64,000 nt of DNA, taken from NCBI RefSeq assembly GCF_011764545.1, contig NZ_AP022870.1:9058001-9122000 (forward strand), written 5' to 3'. The notes beneath the pieces are model-generated. The model ran no database searches and had not been told where the DNA came from. It saw nothing but the letters and a program-made list of their open reading frames with translations. Below, in pieces: positions 55,721-64,000 of the stretch (the first letter of the stretch is position 1; each line of letters begins with the position of its first letter). The DNA comes from Phytohabitans flavus (GTDB lineage Bacteria; Actinomycetota; Actinomycetes; Mycobacteriales; Micromonosporaceae). Both the position numbers and the translations under genes were made by a program.

Positions 55721-56616
55721 ATGTTTCCTGTAGAGACCCGCGAGCTCACCAAGCGGTACGGCCAACTCATCGCCGTCGATCGGGTGAGCCTCACCGTGCG
55801 GCCCGGAGAGGTCTACGGGTTCCTCGGACCGAACGGCGCCGGGAAGACGACCACGCTGCGCATGCTGCTCGGACTTGTACGGCCGAGTGCGGGCACCGTG
55901 CGCCTGTTCGGCAAGGACGTCGGGCAGAGCCTCGGCGACGTCGGAGCCCTGATCGAGGGGCCGGCCTTCTACCCGTACCTCTCGGGCGGGAGAACCTACG
56001 CGTCCTCACCCGCTACGCCGGCTGCCCCGCCGGGCGGGTGGACATCGTGCTCGACCTTGTGGACCTGGCCGACCGGGCCGGGGACCGCTACGGCACGTAC
56101 TCGCTCGGCATGAAGCAGCGCCTCGGCGTGGCCGCCGCCATGCTCAAGGATCCCCGGCTGCTGATACTCGACGAGCCGACCAACGGGCTCGACCCGGCCG
56201 GCATGGCGGACATGCGGCGGCTGATCCGGCGGCTCGGTGCGGCCGGCAAGACCGTGCTGCTCTCCAGCCACATGCTCGGCGAGGTACAGCAGATCTGCGA
56301 CCGGGTGGGCGTGGTGTCCGCCGGCCGCCTGATCGCCGAGAGCACGGTGGCCGAGCTGCGCGGTGGTGCGCGGCTGCGGGTGGTGGCCGACCCGCTCGAG
56401 GAGGCGGCCGCGCGGGCGCGGGCGCTGCTCGGACAGGACCGGGTGCGGGTCGAGGACGGGGCGCTGGTACTCGACGTCGAGGCGGGCAAGGCGGCCTGGA
56501 TAAACGCCGAGCTGGTGGGCGCCGGCATCGACGTGAGCGAGCTGGGCGTGCGCGAGCGGGAGCTTGAAGACGTGTTCCTGGAGCTGACGAACGCTGGAGG
56601 CAGCGATGTGGGGTAG
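55721..56616 (+). CDS. ABC transporter ATP-binding protein (frameshifted)
   Basis: Walker A is FLGPNGAGKTTTLRML (about 39-54), signature YSLGMKQRLGVAAAML, Walker B LLILDEPTNGLDPAG and the switch His in LLSSHMLGEVQ. The N end ELTKRYGQLIAVDRVSLTV and the C domain fit exporters of the drug/lantibiotic-immunity class. A base is missing in GGG 55988-55990; restored it reads GENLRVLTRY and has 298 residues. It overlaps the permease gene by 11 bases. Confidence 0.9.
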
Positions 56617-57430
56617 TACGCGAGCCGAGATCACCAAGCTCGTACGGCGACCGGCGAGCTGGCTGCTGCTGGCCGTCGCCGTCGTGCTGAGCCTGACCTT
56701 CACCTACCTCGTCCCGTACGCGGGCGCGAACGGCACCGCCGACGGCGCGCCCAACGCCACCCGGGGCATCGCCCAGACACTGCCGGACCAGCTGGTCGGC
56801 AACTCGATCGGCGGGCTGCCGGTGTTCGCCGGCGCGATCCTGCTGATCCTGGGCGTGCTGGCGGTCGGTGGCGAGTACGGGTGGGGCACCTGGAAGACAC
56901 TGCTCGCCCAGGGACCGTCGCGGCTGACCGTGTACGCCGGGAAAATCGCGGCGGTCGCGCTGGCCAGCCTCGCGATCGTGCTGGCGCTCTTCGCGGCCGG
57001 CGCCGTGACCAGCGCGGCGATCGCGGCTGCCGAGGGCGCGCCCGCGGCCTGGCCGTCGGTGGTGGACCTGCTCGCCGGGATCGGCGCGGGCTGGCTGATG
57101 GCGGCGATGTGGGCCGGCCTCGGCGTGGTGCTCGCCGTCGCCCTGCGCGGCGTCGCGCTGCCGATCGGGCTGGGCCTTGTGTGGCTGATGGCCGTGCAGA
57201 ACCTGCTCTCCGCCATCGCCGCACCCCTGCTGGACTGGGTGGCCAAGCTCCAGGAGTGGCTGCCCGGCCCGAATGCCGGCTCGCTCGCCGCCTCGCTCGG
57301 CTCATCTCCGGACACGCCCGGGGTCGCGACCCTGGTCGGGGACGGGCACGCGGTGGCGGTGCTGGCCGGATACCTGATCCTCTTCGTCGGCATCGGCGGC
57401 CTGCTTCTGCGCCGCCGCGACATTATCTAG
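56606..57430 (+). CDS. ABC-2-type permease
   Basis: A 274-residue membrane protein with six TM helices (first at about 17-37, then around 70, 110, 155, 190 and 245) and the N-terminal STRAEITKLVRRPASWLL typical of ABC-2 permeases. It should form an exporter with the upstream ATPase. A histidine kinase and regulator follow directly, which suggests a sensor-exporter unit such as those for cell-envelope stress. Confidence 0.85.
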   Translation: MWGSTRAEITKLVRRPASWLLLAVAVVLSLTFTYLVPYAGANGTADGAPNATRGIAQTLPDQLVGNSIGGLPVFAGAILLILGVLAVGGEYGWGTWKTLLAQGPSRLTVYAGKIAAVALASLAIVLALFAAGAVTSAAIAAAEGAPAAWPSVVDLLAGIGAGWLMAAMWAGLGVVLAVALRGVALPIGLGLVWLMAVQNLLSAIAAPLLDWVAKLQEWLPGPNAGSLAASLGSSPDTPGVATLVGDGHAVAVLAGYLILFVGIGGLLLRRRDII

Positions 57431-57443
57431 AAAGAATGAGGCC

Positions 57444-58538
57444 ATGAACGACGCGTACCGGAGGTGGGCGGCCGACGGGCTGCTCACCCTGGTGCTGCTC
57501 TTCATCGGGATCGGCGGTACCGCGCCGGCGGGGGAGGGGCAGGACCGGCAGGTCACCACGTTCACGTACGTGCTGGTCGTGATCGTGGCCCTCGCGCTGC
57601 TGGTCCGGCGTCGGTGGCCGCTCGTCACGCTCGCCGTCGCGACCGCCGGCACCTCGCTCTACCTGGCACTTCAGTATCCGTACGGGCCGATCCTGCTGGC
57701 GTTCATGGTCGCGGTCTACACCACCGCCCGGCACCTGCCGCTCAAGATCGCCGGCATCGCGTCCGGCATCGCGGTGGCCGTGCTGTCGCTGCATACGCTC
57801 GTCGACGGCAATGTCGTGGGCCTGGTGCCGGGGGCGGCGTGGGTGGTGGTGCCGTTCGCGGTCGGCGTCACGGTGCGGATCAGCCGTGAGGCAGCCGTAC
57901 GGGCTCGGGACGACCTGGCCCGCCAGTACGCGGACGAGGAGCGCCTGCGCGTCGCCCAGGAGGTGCACGACGTGGTGGGGCACGGCCTCTCCGCGATCAA
58001 CATGCAGGCCGAGATCGCCCTCCACCTGCTCGAAAAGCGCCCTGGGCAGGCCGAGACGGCGCTCACCGCGATCAGCCGTACCAGCAGGGAGGCGCTGGAC
58101 GAGCTGCGGGTGACGCTCGCGCTCGTCCGCCGTACCAAGGAAGGCGAGACAAGAGCGGCCACCGCGGGCCTGGCCCGTCTGGACGACCTCGTGGCGCGGA
58201 TGTCCGAGACCGGCGTGCCGGTCAAGGTCGAGGTCACCGGCGAGCGACCGGAGCTGCCGGCGGCGGTAGATCTGGCAGCATACCGGGTGGTGCAGGAGTC
58301 GCTGACGAACGTGTTGCGCCACGCCGGCGCGGCCACCGCCACCGTGCGGTTGGCCTACCTGCCCAAGGAGGTGAGCGTGGAGGTGCTCGACACCGGCCGC
58401 GGGGCGGCCGGCGCTCCCGGCGACGGGCACGGCCTGGTCGGGATGCGCGAGCGGGTCGCGGCGCTGGGCGGCGACTTCACCGCCGGGCCCGCCGAGGGCG
58501 GCGGATTCCGGGTGTACGCGAGGCTGCCGCTGCCATGA
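57444..58538 (+). CDS. Sensor histidine kinase, HisKA_3 type
   Basis: The 364-residue kinase has five to six TM helices in residues 10-135, the phosphorylated His in AQEVHDVVGHGLSAI (about 175), and an HATPase domain with LTNVLRHAG and DTGRG, GHGLVGMRERV. It lies 13 bases after the permease and overlaps the regulator start (ATGA). Confidence 0.9.
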   Translation: MNDAYRRWAADGLLTLVLLFIGIGGTAPAGEGQDRQVTTFTYVLVVIVALALLVRRRWPLVTLAVATAGTSLYLALQYPYGPILLAFMVAVYTTARHLPLKIAGIASGIAVAVLSLHTLVDGNVVGLVPGAAWVVVPFAVGVTVRISREAAVRARDDLARQYADEERLRVAQEVHDVVGHGLSAINMQAEIALHLLEKRPGQAETALTAISRTSREALDELRVTLALVRRTKEGETRAATAGLARLDDLVARMSETGVPVKVEVTGERPELPAAVDLAAYRVVQESLTNVLRHAGAATATVRLAYLPKEVSVEVLDTGRGAAGAPGDGHGLVGMRERVAALGGDFTAGPAEGGGFRVYARLPLP

Positions 58539-59191
58539 TCCGGATACTCCTCGCCGACGATCAGGATCTGGTCCGCCTCGGGCTGCGCACGCTCGTGGAG
58601 AGCGAAGACGACATGGAGGTCGCCGGCGAGGCGCCCGACGGGCTGGCCGCGATCGAGGTGGCCCGGCGCGAGCGCCCCGACATCGTGCTGATGGACATCC
58701 GCATGCCGGGCATCGACGGCATCGAGGCCACCCGCCGCATCGTGGCCGACCCGGCGCTGGAGTCGACGCGGGTGGTGGTGCTGACCACGTTCGAGCTGGA
58801 CGAGTATGTCTTCGACGCGCTTCGCTACGGCGCCAGCGGCTTCCTCATCAAGGACACCAAGCCGGCCGAGCTGCTCCACGCGATCCGGCTGGTGGCCGGG
58901 GGCGAGGCGCTGCTGTCACCGTCGGTGACGCGGCGGGTGGTACGCGAGTTCGCGACGAGGCCGAGCCGCGTGCCGAAGCCGCACCCGCAGCTCGACACGC
59001 TCACCGAGCGGGAGAAGGAGATCGTCGGGCTGGTCGGCGAGGGGCTGAGCAACGACGAGATCGCCGAGCGGCTGGTGGTCAGCCCGGCGACGGCACGCAC
59101 CCATGTGAGCCGGGCGATGATCAAGCTGTCCGCGCGCGACCGGGCCCAGCTCGTCGTCTTCGCATACCAGTCGGGCTTGGTCGACCTCTAG
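58535..59191 (+). CDS. NarL/LuxR-family response regulator
   Basis: The 218-residue regulator has receiver residues D8-D9 and phosphoacceptor D54 (VLMDIRMPG) and a LuxR-type helix-turn-helix at about 150-205 (LTEREKEIVGLVGEGLSNDE). ATG 58535 overlaps the kinase stop, so they are coupled. It probably controls the ABC exporter genes before it. Repeat copy C starts 8 bases after its stop. Confidence 0.93.
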   Translation: MIRILLADDQDLVRLGLRTLVESEDDMEVAGEAPDGLAAIEVARRERPDIVLMDIRMPGIDGIEATRRIVADPALESTRVVVLTTFELDEYVFDALRYGASGFLIKDTKPAELLHAIRLVAGGEALLSPSVTRRVVREFATRPSRVPKPHPQLDTLTEREKEIVGLVGEGLSNDEIAERLVVSPATARTHVSRAMIKLSARDRAQLVVFAYQSGLVDL

Positions 59192-59199
59192 AAGATCAA

Positions 59200-59524
59200 T
59201 TGCAAGAGACAGATTCGAGCTACCGCGATGCCCGTCGTGGTCCAGACCGCTGCTCCCGCGGCCTCACCCTTCACGGTTGGCAAGCTCAACCCCCAGGGTC
59301 GTGGTCGGTCGACCACGACTTTTCGCTGCCGGGTGAGGGACCAAGCCCAGCCTTGACCTCGTTCGGAGTTGGGTCTGCTAGCAGTTCGCGGAGAGGAGGA
59401 GTCGGGCGTTGGGCTTGGCCCGCGGACCTGGCAGCGGAGGCCGGGATTTCGGCGAGCGCCAGCGAGCCGCCGGCCTGCGCGGTGCCCGCGGGAGCATACG
59501 GTCTGCGACTGACGCGGACCGGGG
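59200..59524 (+). repeat. Dispersed intergenic repeat, copy C (full length)
   Basis: It begins TTGCAAGAGACAGAT and ends TGACGCGGACCGGGG. Its 5' block (59214-59277) matches copies A and B; its 3' block (59408-59524) matches copy B over about 115 bases. CCAAGCCCA (59341-59349) pairs exactly with TGGGCTTGG (59410-59418). In copy B the corresponding region keeps pairing potential in a different register, which hints at a conserved RNA fold. Confidence 0.8.
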
Positions 59525-59631
59525 AAAATACCCATTTCAGGAAAATTGACCCGGAGAGCCTCGCCAGGGACGCCGGGACGGCCCCGCGACTACCTCGATC
59601 AAGGAAATGCTCGCGGCCATCGCCGTGTCTG

Positions 59632-59687
59632 GGCAGATCGTGGTACGGAATGGCCGTCAGAGGGGCGGCTCGGTACCACGATCTGCC
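59632..59687. repeat. 15-bp inverted repeat with 26-base loop
   Basis: GGCAGATCGTGGTAC (59632-59646) pairs exactly with GTACCACGATCTGCC (59673-59687). It lies between repeat copy C and the lipase terminator. Apart from these elements the 59525-59773 stretch holds nothing recognised. Confidence 0.6.
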
Positions 59688-59773
59688 GGTTGTCGAGGGA
59701 GCCGCTTCCGATTGCCGCCCGCCGGGCGGGAATCCGCGGGCGGATCCGGCGTTGAGGTACCCCGATGTCCATC

Positions 59774-59804
59774 GCGGCCCGCCCGCTTGGAGTGGGCGGG
59801 CCGC
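59774..59804. terminator. Terminator hairpin after the lipase gene
   Basis: GCGGCCCGCCC (59774-59784) and GGGCGGGCCGC (59794-59804) form a perfect 11-bp stem with a 9-base loop, 17 bases after the lipase stop on the minus strand. Confidence 0.75.
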
Positions 59805-59820
59805 GCGGCACCACCCTTGA

Positions 59821-61047
59821 TTACGAGCCGTTGATTGTCATGAACCACTTCACGGTGGCTGCGGTGCCGAGGATGTTGGCGCCGTTGTGGGTCGAGCCCT
59901 CGTAGACCAGGTCGCCGACGTCCACGATCGGCGCCCGCACACCGCGGGTGGCGAAGGCGGCCGCGCAGGCTGTGGCGTGCCCCGGGCGGATCTGCTCGTC
60001 GCCGCCCGACACCACAAGCCGCACGGGCACCCGTGGCGTCCAGCCGGTGCAGGTCGCGTCGTGTACGGCCAGTGCCGCCGCGAACGGCCCGGTCGGGTTG
60101 TCGATCAACGCCCGCCCTCGCTCGGTGAGCAGCAGGTCGAGGCTGGGCGGCAGCGTCTCGAAGAAGTCCTGGCCGGTGTGCACTCCGTCGAAGAGCTGCT
60201 CGATGCCGTCCACCTGGAACACGTCGCCCGGCTTGTCGTAGATGTGGTGCAGGCGGTTCCAGGAGACCAGCAGGTAGCCCGTGTAGCCGCTGTTGAACGG
60301 CGGTGGGATGTCGTCCAGGGAGGGAAGCAGCTCACGCCGCGCGTCGTACGCCCCGGCGATCGGCGACAGCGCGCCGAGCCGGAACCACCCGTCCGCGCCG
60401 CCGGCCAGCGCGCGGGCCAGCCCGGTCGCCGCGGTACCGCCCTGCGAGAAGCCGGTGACCAGCACCTTCCGGTCGAGGGTGTGACCGGCTCGGGGCACGA
60501 ACTCGCGCGCGGCCCGGAGCAGGTCCAGCGCGGCCGTGGTCTCCGACGGCACGTCCAGGAAGGGGTGCGGGCCGGGGCCGAGGCCCAAGCCCAGGTAGTC
60601 GGGCGCGACGGCGGCGAAACCGGCCGAGGCGTACGTGAGCGCCGGACCCACGGCCCACCCGTCACGCCACATCGAGGGTGCGTCGGTCCGGTTGATCTCC
60701 GTGCCGTGCGTGTACGACACCGTGGTGAGCTCGCGCGCACCGCCGCGGGGCAGGGCCACCAGGCCGCTCGCCACCGTCGGCTGCCCGGCCGGGTCCACCG
60801 TGCGGTAGATCAGCTGGTACGTGTCCACCCCGTACCGCACCTCGTCCGTCTTGAACTCGGCGGCGGCGAGCACGCGCGCCACGTCGTCCTTTGTGGTGAG
60901 CGTGCGCAACGGCTGGACCGCCACGATCCGCCCCCGCTCGGTACCGCGCTGCCGGTCGTCGGCGACCGCGGGCGCGGTGAACGCGACCGCCCCCGCGGCG
61001 AGCGCACCTACCAGGACCCCGGCTGTCGTTCGCATATATCTCGTCAT
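59821..61047 (-). CDS. Secreted alpha/beta-hydrolase, lipase-like
   Basis: The 408-residue protein has a signal peptide (about 1-32, ending APAVADD), an alpha/beta-hydrolase fold with nucleophile GFSQGGTAATGLA, an earlier VAPDYLGLG loop, and candidate Asp (VVSGGDEQIRPGH) and His (YEGSTHNGANI). It resembles secretory lipases and related esterases. ATG 61047 is chosen; another ATG 12 bases later is possible. Confidence 0.82.
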   Translation of the reverse strand: MTRYMRTTAGVLVGALAAGAVAFTAPAVADDRQRGTERGRIVAVQPLRTLTTKDDVARVLAAAEFKTDEVRYGVDTYQLIYRTVDPAGQPTVASGLVALPRGGARELTTVSYTHGTEINRTDAPSMWRDGWAVGPALTYASAGFAAVAPDYLGLGLGPGPHPFLDVPSETTAALDLLRAAREFVPRAGHTLDRKVLVTGFSQGGTAATGLARALAGGADGWFRLGALSPIAGAYDARRELLPSLDDIPPPFNSGYTGYLLVSWNRLHHIYDKPGDVFQVDGIEQLFDGVHTGQDFFETLPPSLDLLLTERGRALIDNPTGPFAAALAVHDATCTGWTPRVPVRLVVSGGDEQIRPGHATACAAAFATRGVRAPIVDVGDLVYEGSTHNGANILGTAATVKWFMTINGS

Positions 61048-61240
61048 GGCCTGAACGCTATGAATCCACGTCCCCGGTCTGAATCCGGTCAGCCGGCCTC
61101 TTCGTGGTAGGGCCAGCCTGACTCCGTGGCGCCGCGCCGGTATCGGGCCGGTAGGGGTGGGTCCGGTTACGCTTGTTGGCGCGGCCTGCTCATGAGCGGC
61201 CGCTTTACCCGGCAAATATCGACAAACGGGATGTTGTGGC

Positions 61241-62806
61241 GTGTTTGATACCTTGAGTGACCGGCTCTCCGGGATCTTCACCAAGCTCCGCGGGAAGGGG
61301 CGCCTCTCCGACGCTGACATCGACGCCACCGCCCGCGAGATCCGCCTCGCCCTACTTGAGGCCGACGTCGCGTTGCCGGTGGTCAAGGCGTTCATCGCGA
61401 ACCTGAAGGAGCGGGCGCGCGGCGCCGAGGTCTCCCAGGCGCTCAACCCTGCCCAGCAGGTCATCAAGATCGTGCACGAGGAGCTTGTCGCGATCCTGGG
61501 TGGGGAGGCGCGGCGGCTCCAGTTCGCCAAGCAGCCACCCACTGTGATCATGCTGGCCGGCCTCCAGGGCTCCGGTAAGACCACACTCGCCGGCAAGCTC
61601 GCCCGCTGGCTCAAGGCGCAGGGTCACCAGCCGCTGCTGGTGGCCGCCGACCTCCAGCGCCCCAACGCCGTCGGGCAGCTCCAGGTGCTCGGTGGGCGGG
61701 CCGGCGTCGAGGTGTACGCACCGGAGCCCGGCAACGGCGTCGGCGACCCGATCCAGGTGGCTCGCGACTCGATCGACCACGCCCGCCGCGTGGCCCGCGA
61801 CATCGTCATCGTCGACACCGCCGGCCGGCTGGGCATCGACGCGGAGATGATGGCCCAGGCCGCGTCGATCCGCGACGCCGTCGATCCCGACGAGATCGTG
61901 TTCGTCATCGACGCGATGGTCGGCCAGGACGCGGTCTCCACCGCCGAGGCCTTCCGTGACGGCGTTGGCATCACCGGCGTGGTCCTGTCCAAGCTGGATG
62001 GCGACGCCCGTGGTGGTGCCGCACTCTCCGTGCGGCACGTGACCGGCCAGCCGATCCTCTTCGCGTCCACCGGTGAAAAGCTGGAGGACTTCGACGTCTT
62101 CCACCCCGACCGGATGGCCAGCCGCATCCTCGGCATGGGTGACATGCTCACGCTCATCGAGCAGGCCGAGCAGGCGTTCGACGAGGACCAGAAGGAGAAG
62201 ATGGCCGCCAAGCTCATGGGCGGCCAGAGCTTCACGCTGGAAGACTTCCTCGACCAGCTCATCGCCGTGCGCCGGATGGGCCCGATCGCGAATGTGCTGT
62301 CGATGATGCCGGGCATGGGCCAGATGAAGGACCAGCTGGCCGAGCTCGACGACAAGCACTTCGACCGGGTCACGGCGATCATCCGCTCGATGACGCCGGG
62401 CGAGCGCAGCAACCCCAAGATTATCAACGGCTCCCGTCGCGCCCGCATCGCCAACGGCTCCGGCGTCACCGTGATGGATGTCAACCAGCTGCTCAACCGC
62501 TTCACCGAAGCGCAGAAGATGATGAAGCAGATGGGCGGCATGATGGGCCTGCCTGGGGGGCGGCGCAAGGCGACCAAGTCCCCGAAGAACAAGCGCAAGG
62601 GCACCAAGGGCGGCGGTCGCCCGCGCACTGCGGGCATGCCGGGTGGTCTTCCGGGCGGGATGCCTCCGGGCATGCCTCAGCTTCCGCCGGGCATGGACCC
62701 GAGCGCGCTGGCGGGTGGCGGGCTGCCGCCCGGCTTCAAGCTCCCGAAGCTCGACTTCGGCAAGCTCCGCAAGCGCGAAGACGACGAAAAGAACGGCGGC
62801 AAGTAG
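61241..62806 (+). CDS. ffh: Signal recognition particle protein Ffh
   Basis: Ffh binds signal sequences and 4.5S RNA and docks with FtsY. The 521-residue protein has N domain 1-90, G domain motifs GLQGSGKTTLAGKLA, DTAGRLGIDAEMM, SKLDGDARGG, and a Met-rich M domain (MKQMGGMMGLPGG). The tail is Gly/Pro/Met-rich and basic. GTG 61241 starts MFDTLSDRLSGIF. The 61048-61240 gap has no clear gene. Confidence 0.97.
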   Translation: MFDTLSDRLSGIFTKLRGKGRLSDADIDATAREIRLALLEADVALPVVKAFIANLKERARGAEVSQALNPAQQVIKIVHEELVAILGGEARRLQFAKQPPTVIMLAGLQGSGKTTLAGKLARWLKAQGHQPLLVAADLQRPNAVGQLQVLGGRAGVEVYAPEPGNGVGDPIQVARDSIDHARRVARDIVIVDTAGRLGIDAEMMAQAASIRDAVDPDEIVFVIDAMVGQDAVSTAEAFRDGVGITGVVLSKLDGDARGGAALSVRHVTGQPILFASTGEKLEDFDVFHPDRMASRILGMGDMLTLIEQAEQAFDEDQKEKMAAKLMGGQSFTLEDFLDQLIAVRRMGPIANVLSMMPGMGQMKDQLAELDDKHFDRVTAIIRSMTPGERSNPKIINGSRRARIANGSGVTVMDVNQLLNRFTEAQKMMKQMGGMMGLPGGRRKATKSPKNKRKGTKGGGRPRTAGMPGGLPGGMPPGMPQLPPGMDPSALAGGGLPPGFKLPKLDFGKLRKREDDEKNGGK

Positions 62807-62935
62807 CGCGCGGCGCGACGCCTTTACGTGGTCAAGCTGGGTAAGGAATTGGGGGACTCGGACCAAGGCTGATGGGGCAGCAGGATGAGACGTGAGGTGG
62901 TTACGGTGTCGCAGCCCTCACGGAAGGAAGTTCCC

Positions 62936-63523
62936 ATGACTGCTGCCCTCAGCCTGCCGCAGCGCGAGGTGTGGACCGTCGACGACCTGGCCGAGCTGCC
63001 GCCCGACCTTCCGTACGAGCTCGTCAACGGAAGGTTGATCCTTTTGTCCCCGGGTTTCGTCCATCAGTTCGTGTGCGGCGAGGTGTTTGTCGCACTCCGG
63101 CACAATTGCCCGGCGGGATATTCTCCCGTCCTCGACCTCTCACTCGACGTCGGCCGATACAGCGAACCCCGTCCCGACGTCGTCGTGATGGACACGTCGC
63201 ACATCGACCAGCATCCGCCGCCCGTCGAGGACGCGGTGCTCGCCGTCGAGGTCGTGTCGAAGGACTCGAAGGTGCGCGACGTGTACGACAAGGCGGGCAT
63301 GTACGCGGCCGCCGGCGTGAAGCACTACTGGGTGATCGACCCGCTGGGCGACAAGATCTCGCTCGCCGAGCACGTGCTGGAGCCGAAGCCGCGACGGTAC
63401 GCCATTGCCCGGCAGACCACCGACAGGTTCACCACCGACGAGCCGTACCCGATCACCATCGACCTGCCCGCGCTGACCGCGCGGCGCGATGCTTTCCTGG
63501 CCCGGGCAAAGCTGGCGGAGTGA
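62936..63523 (+). CDS. Uma2-family (DUF820) putative nuclease-like protein
   Basis: The 195-residue protein has WTVDDLAELPPDLPYELVNG, DLSLDVGRYSEPRPDVVVMD and AVLAVEVVSKDSKVRDVYDK, the PD-(D/E)xK-like pattern of the Uma2 family, followed by MYAAAGVKHYWVIDP. Activity in this family is unproven. ATG 62936 after GGAAGGAAG is used. Confidence 0.85.
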   Translation: MTAALSLPQREVWTVDDLAELPPDLPYELVNGRLILLSPGFVHQFVCGEVFVALRHNCPAGYSPVLDLSLDVGRYSEPRPDVVVMDTSHIDQHPPPVEDAVLAVEVVSKDSKVRDVYDKAGMYAAAGVKHYWVIDPLGDKISLAEHVLEPKPRRYAIARQTTDRFTTDEPYPITIDLPALTARRDAFLARAKLAE

Positions 63524-63544
63524 TGATCAGGTAGGACTGTGCGT

Positions 63545-64000
63545 ATGGCGTTTCACGTGCGTGGGGTCCTGCTGCCGGAAGACGAAGAGCGCGACCTCTG
63601 GCTCGTCGGCGACCGGGTGACGTTTTCACCGGTCGAGGGTGCCGAGACGATCGCGGACCGCGGCTACGTCCTGCCTGGCCTTGTCGATGCGCACTGCCAC
63701 ATCGGCATCGCCCCGGGCGGAGGGCCGGTCGAGGGGATCGCGCAGGCCAAGGAGCTGGCCGCGACCGACCGTGACAGCGGGGTGCTGGCCATCCGGGACT
63801 GCGGCTCGCCGTACCCGTACCCCCAGCTGGACGACGACCCCGACGTGCCGCGACTGGCCCGCGCGGGCCAGCATGTCGCGCCGCCCAAGCGTTATCTGCG
63901 GGATATCGGCGTGGAGGTTGGCGCGCCGGACGTGCCGGGCGAGATCGCCGCGCAGGCGCGGGCCGGAAACGGCTGGGTGAAGCTTGTCGGCGACTGGATC
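63545..64000 (+). CDS. Amidohydrolase, N-terminal part (cut by window edge)
   Basis: From ATG 63545 (or GTG 63539 in frame) the frame is open to the window end, 152 codons. An N-terminal beta domain leads to GYVLPGLVDAHCHIGIAPGG, whose HxH binds metal, then AIRDCGSPYPYPQ and NGWVKLVGDW, which may hold the carboxylated Lys. It fits the amidohydrolase found after ffh in M. tuberculosis (Rv2915c). The substrate is unknown. Confidence 0.85.
   Translation, partial: MAFHVRGVLLPEDEERDLWLVGDRVTFSPVEGAETIADRGYVLPGLVDAHCHIGIAPGGGPVEGIAQAKELAATDRDSGVLAIRDCGSPYPYPQLDDDPDVPRLARAGQHVAPPKRYLRDIGVEVGAPDVPGEIAAQARAGNGWVKLVGDWI

Noticed and set aside
59632..59687. Insertion sequence ends
   Set aside because: The inverted arms are only 26 bases apart and enclose no gene, so they cannot delimit an autonomous insertion sequence.
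59200..59820. 206-codon open frame across repeat copy C and the hairpins
   Set aside because: It is not conserved in frame in copies A and B, and spans two hairpin structures; treated as non-coding.
1..64000. CRISPR arrays, tRNA/rRNA genes, prophage or transposases
   Set aside because: No regularly spaced repeats, cloverleaf-like segments or mobile-element proteins were recognised on reading; no search program was run.

Overview
The window is GC-rich, gene-dense chromosomal DNA from an actinomycete, most likely of the Micromonosporaceae (inference). Supporting signs are the high GC content, frequent GTG and TTG starts, a coenzyme F420 gene, an LPKTG wall protein, PHO-box and GlnR-like sites, and a gene order close to two Mycobacterium tuberculosis blocks: hupB-mutT1-ppk-fbiD-gpsA-ddlA-(DUF3515)-thiL-(DhaL kinase)-recG-rsmD-coaD, then sepIVA-(DUF177)-rnc-mutM-smc-ftsY-amt-glnB-glnD-ffh-(amidohydrolase).

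Layout. 1-9744: hupB, an MMPL exporter with a two-component system, and a minus-strand polyphosphate group (small OB-fold protein, ppk behind a PHO box, CYTH-CHAD protein, MutT1-like NUDIX/phosphatase). 9.8-16.5 kb: fbiD, then plsC-gpsA-PLP lyase, a HTH/Clp-N module with paired operator-like dyads, a His-rich protein, a tyrosine phosphatase and ddl. 16.7-26.9 kb: DUF3515 protein, an AsnC-domain protein, thiL, an ECF sigma factor with a CU044_5270-type partner, rpmB, fakA-like kinase, recG, a wall-anchored protein, rsmD and coaD. 27-31 kb: sepIVA-like, yceD, rpmF, plsX, rnc and mutM, tightly packed. 31.4-36.2 kb is accessory: a second MMPL, a spherulin-4/half-PelF pair and a CAP-domain protein. 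36.5-50 kb: smc, then accessory genes (HAD, GNAT, GGDEF-EAL, DinB, an unrecognised gene, CBM2 protein, PhoD), then ftsY. 50-54 kb: the nitrogen operon amtB-glnB-glnD. 54.2-61 kb: RIO kinase, ABC exporter, a second two-component system and a secreted lipase. 61.2-64 kb: ffh, a Uma2 protein and an amidohydrolase cut by the window edge.

Three cautions or highlights. (1) Thirteen genes, including essential ones (gpsA, plsX, rnc, ftsY), are broken by fifteen single-base losses, mostly in G/C runs, and never by a gain; this looks like consensus sequence error rather than gene decay. (2) A dispersed intergenic repeat occurs three times, each just 3' of a plus-strand stop codon (about 16540, 30964 and 59200). 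Two copies are about 300-325 bp with a possible conserved stem. It is the best candidate here for an undescribed element. (3) No CRISPR array, tRNA, rRNA, transposase, prophage or biosynthetic cluster was recognised.
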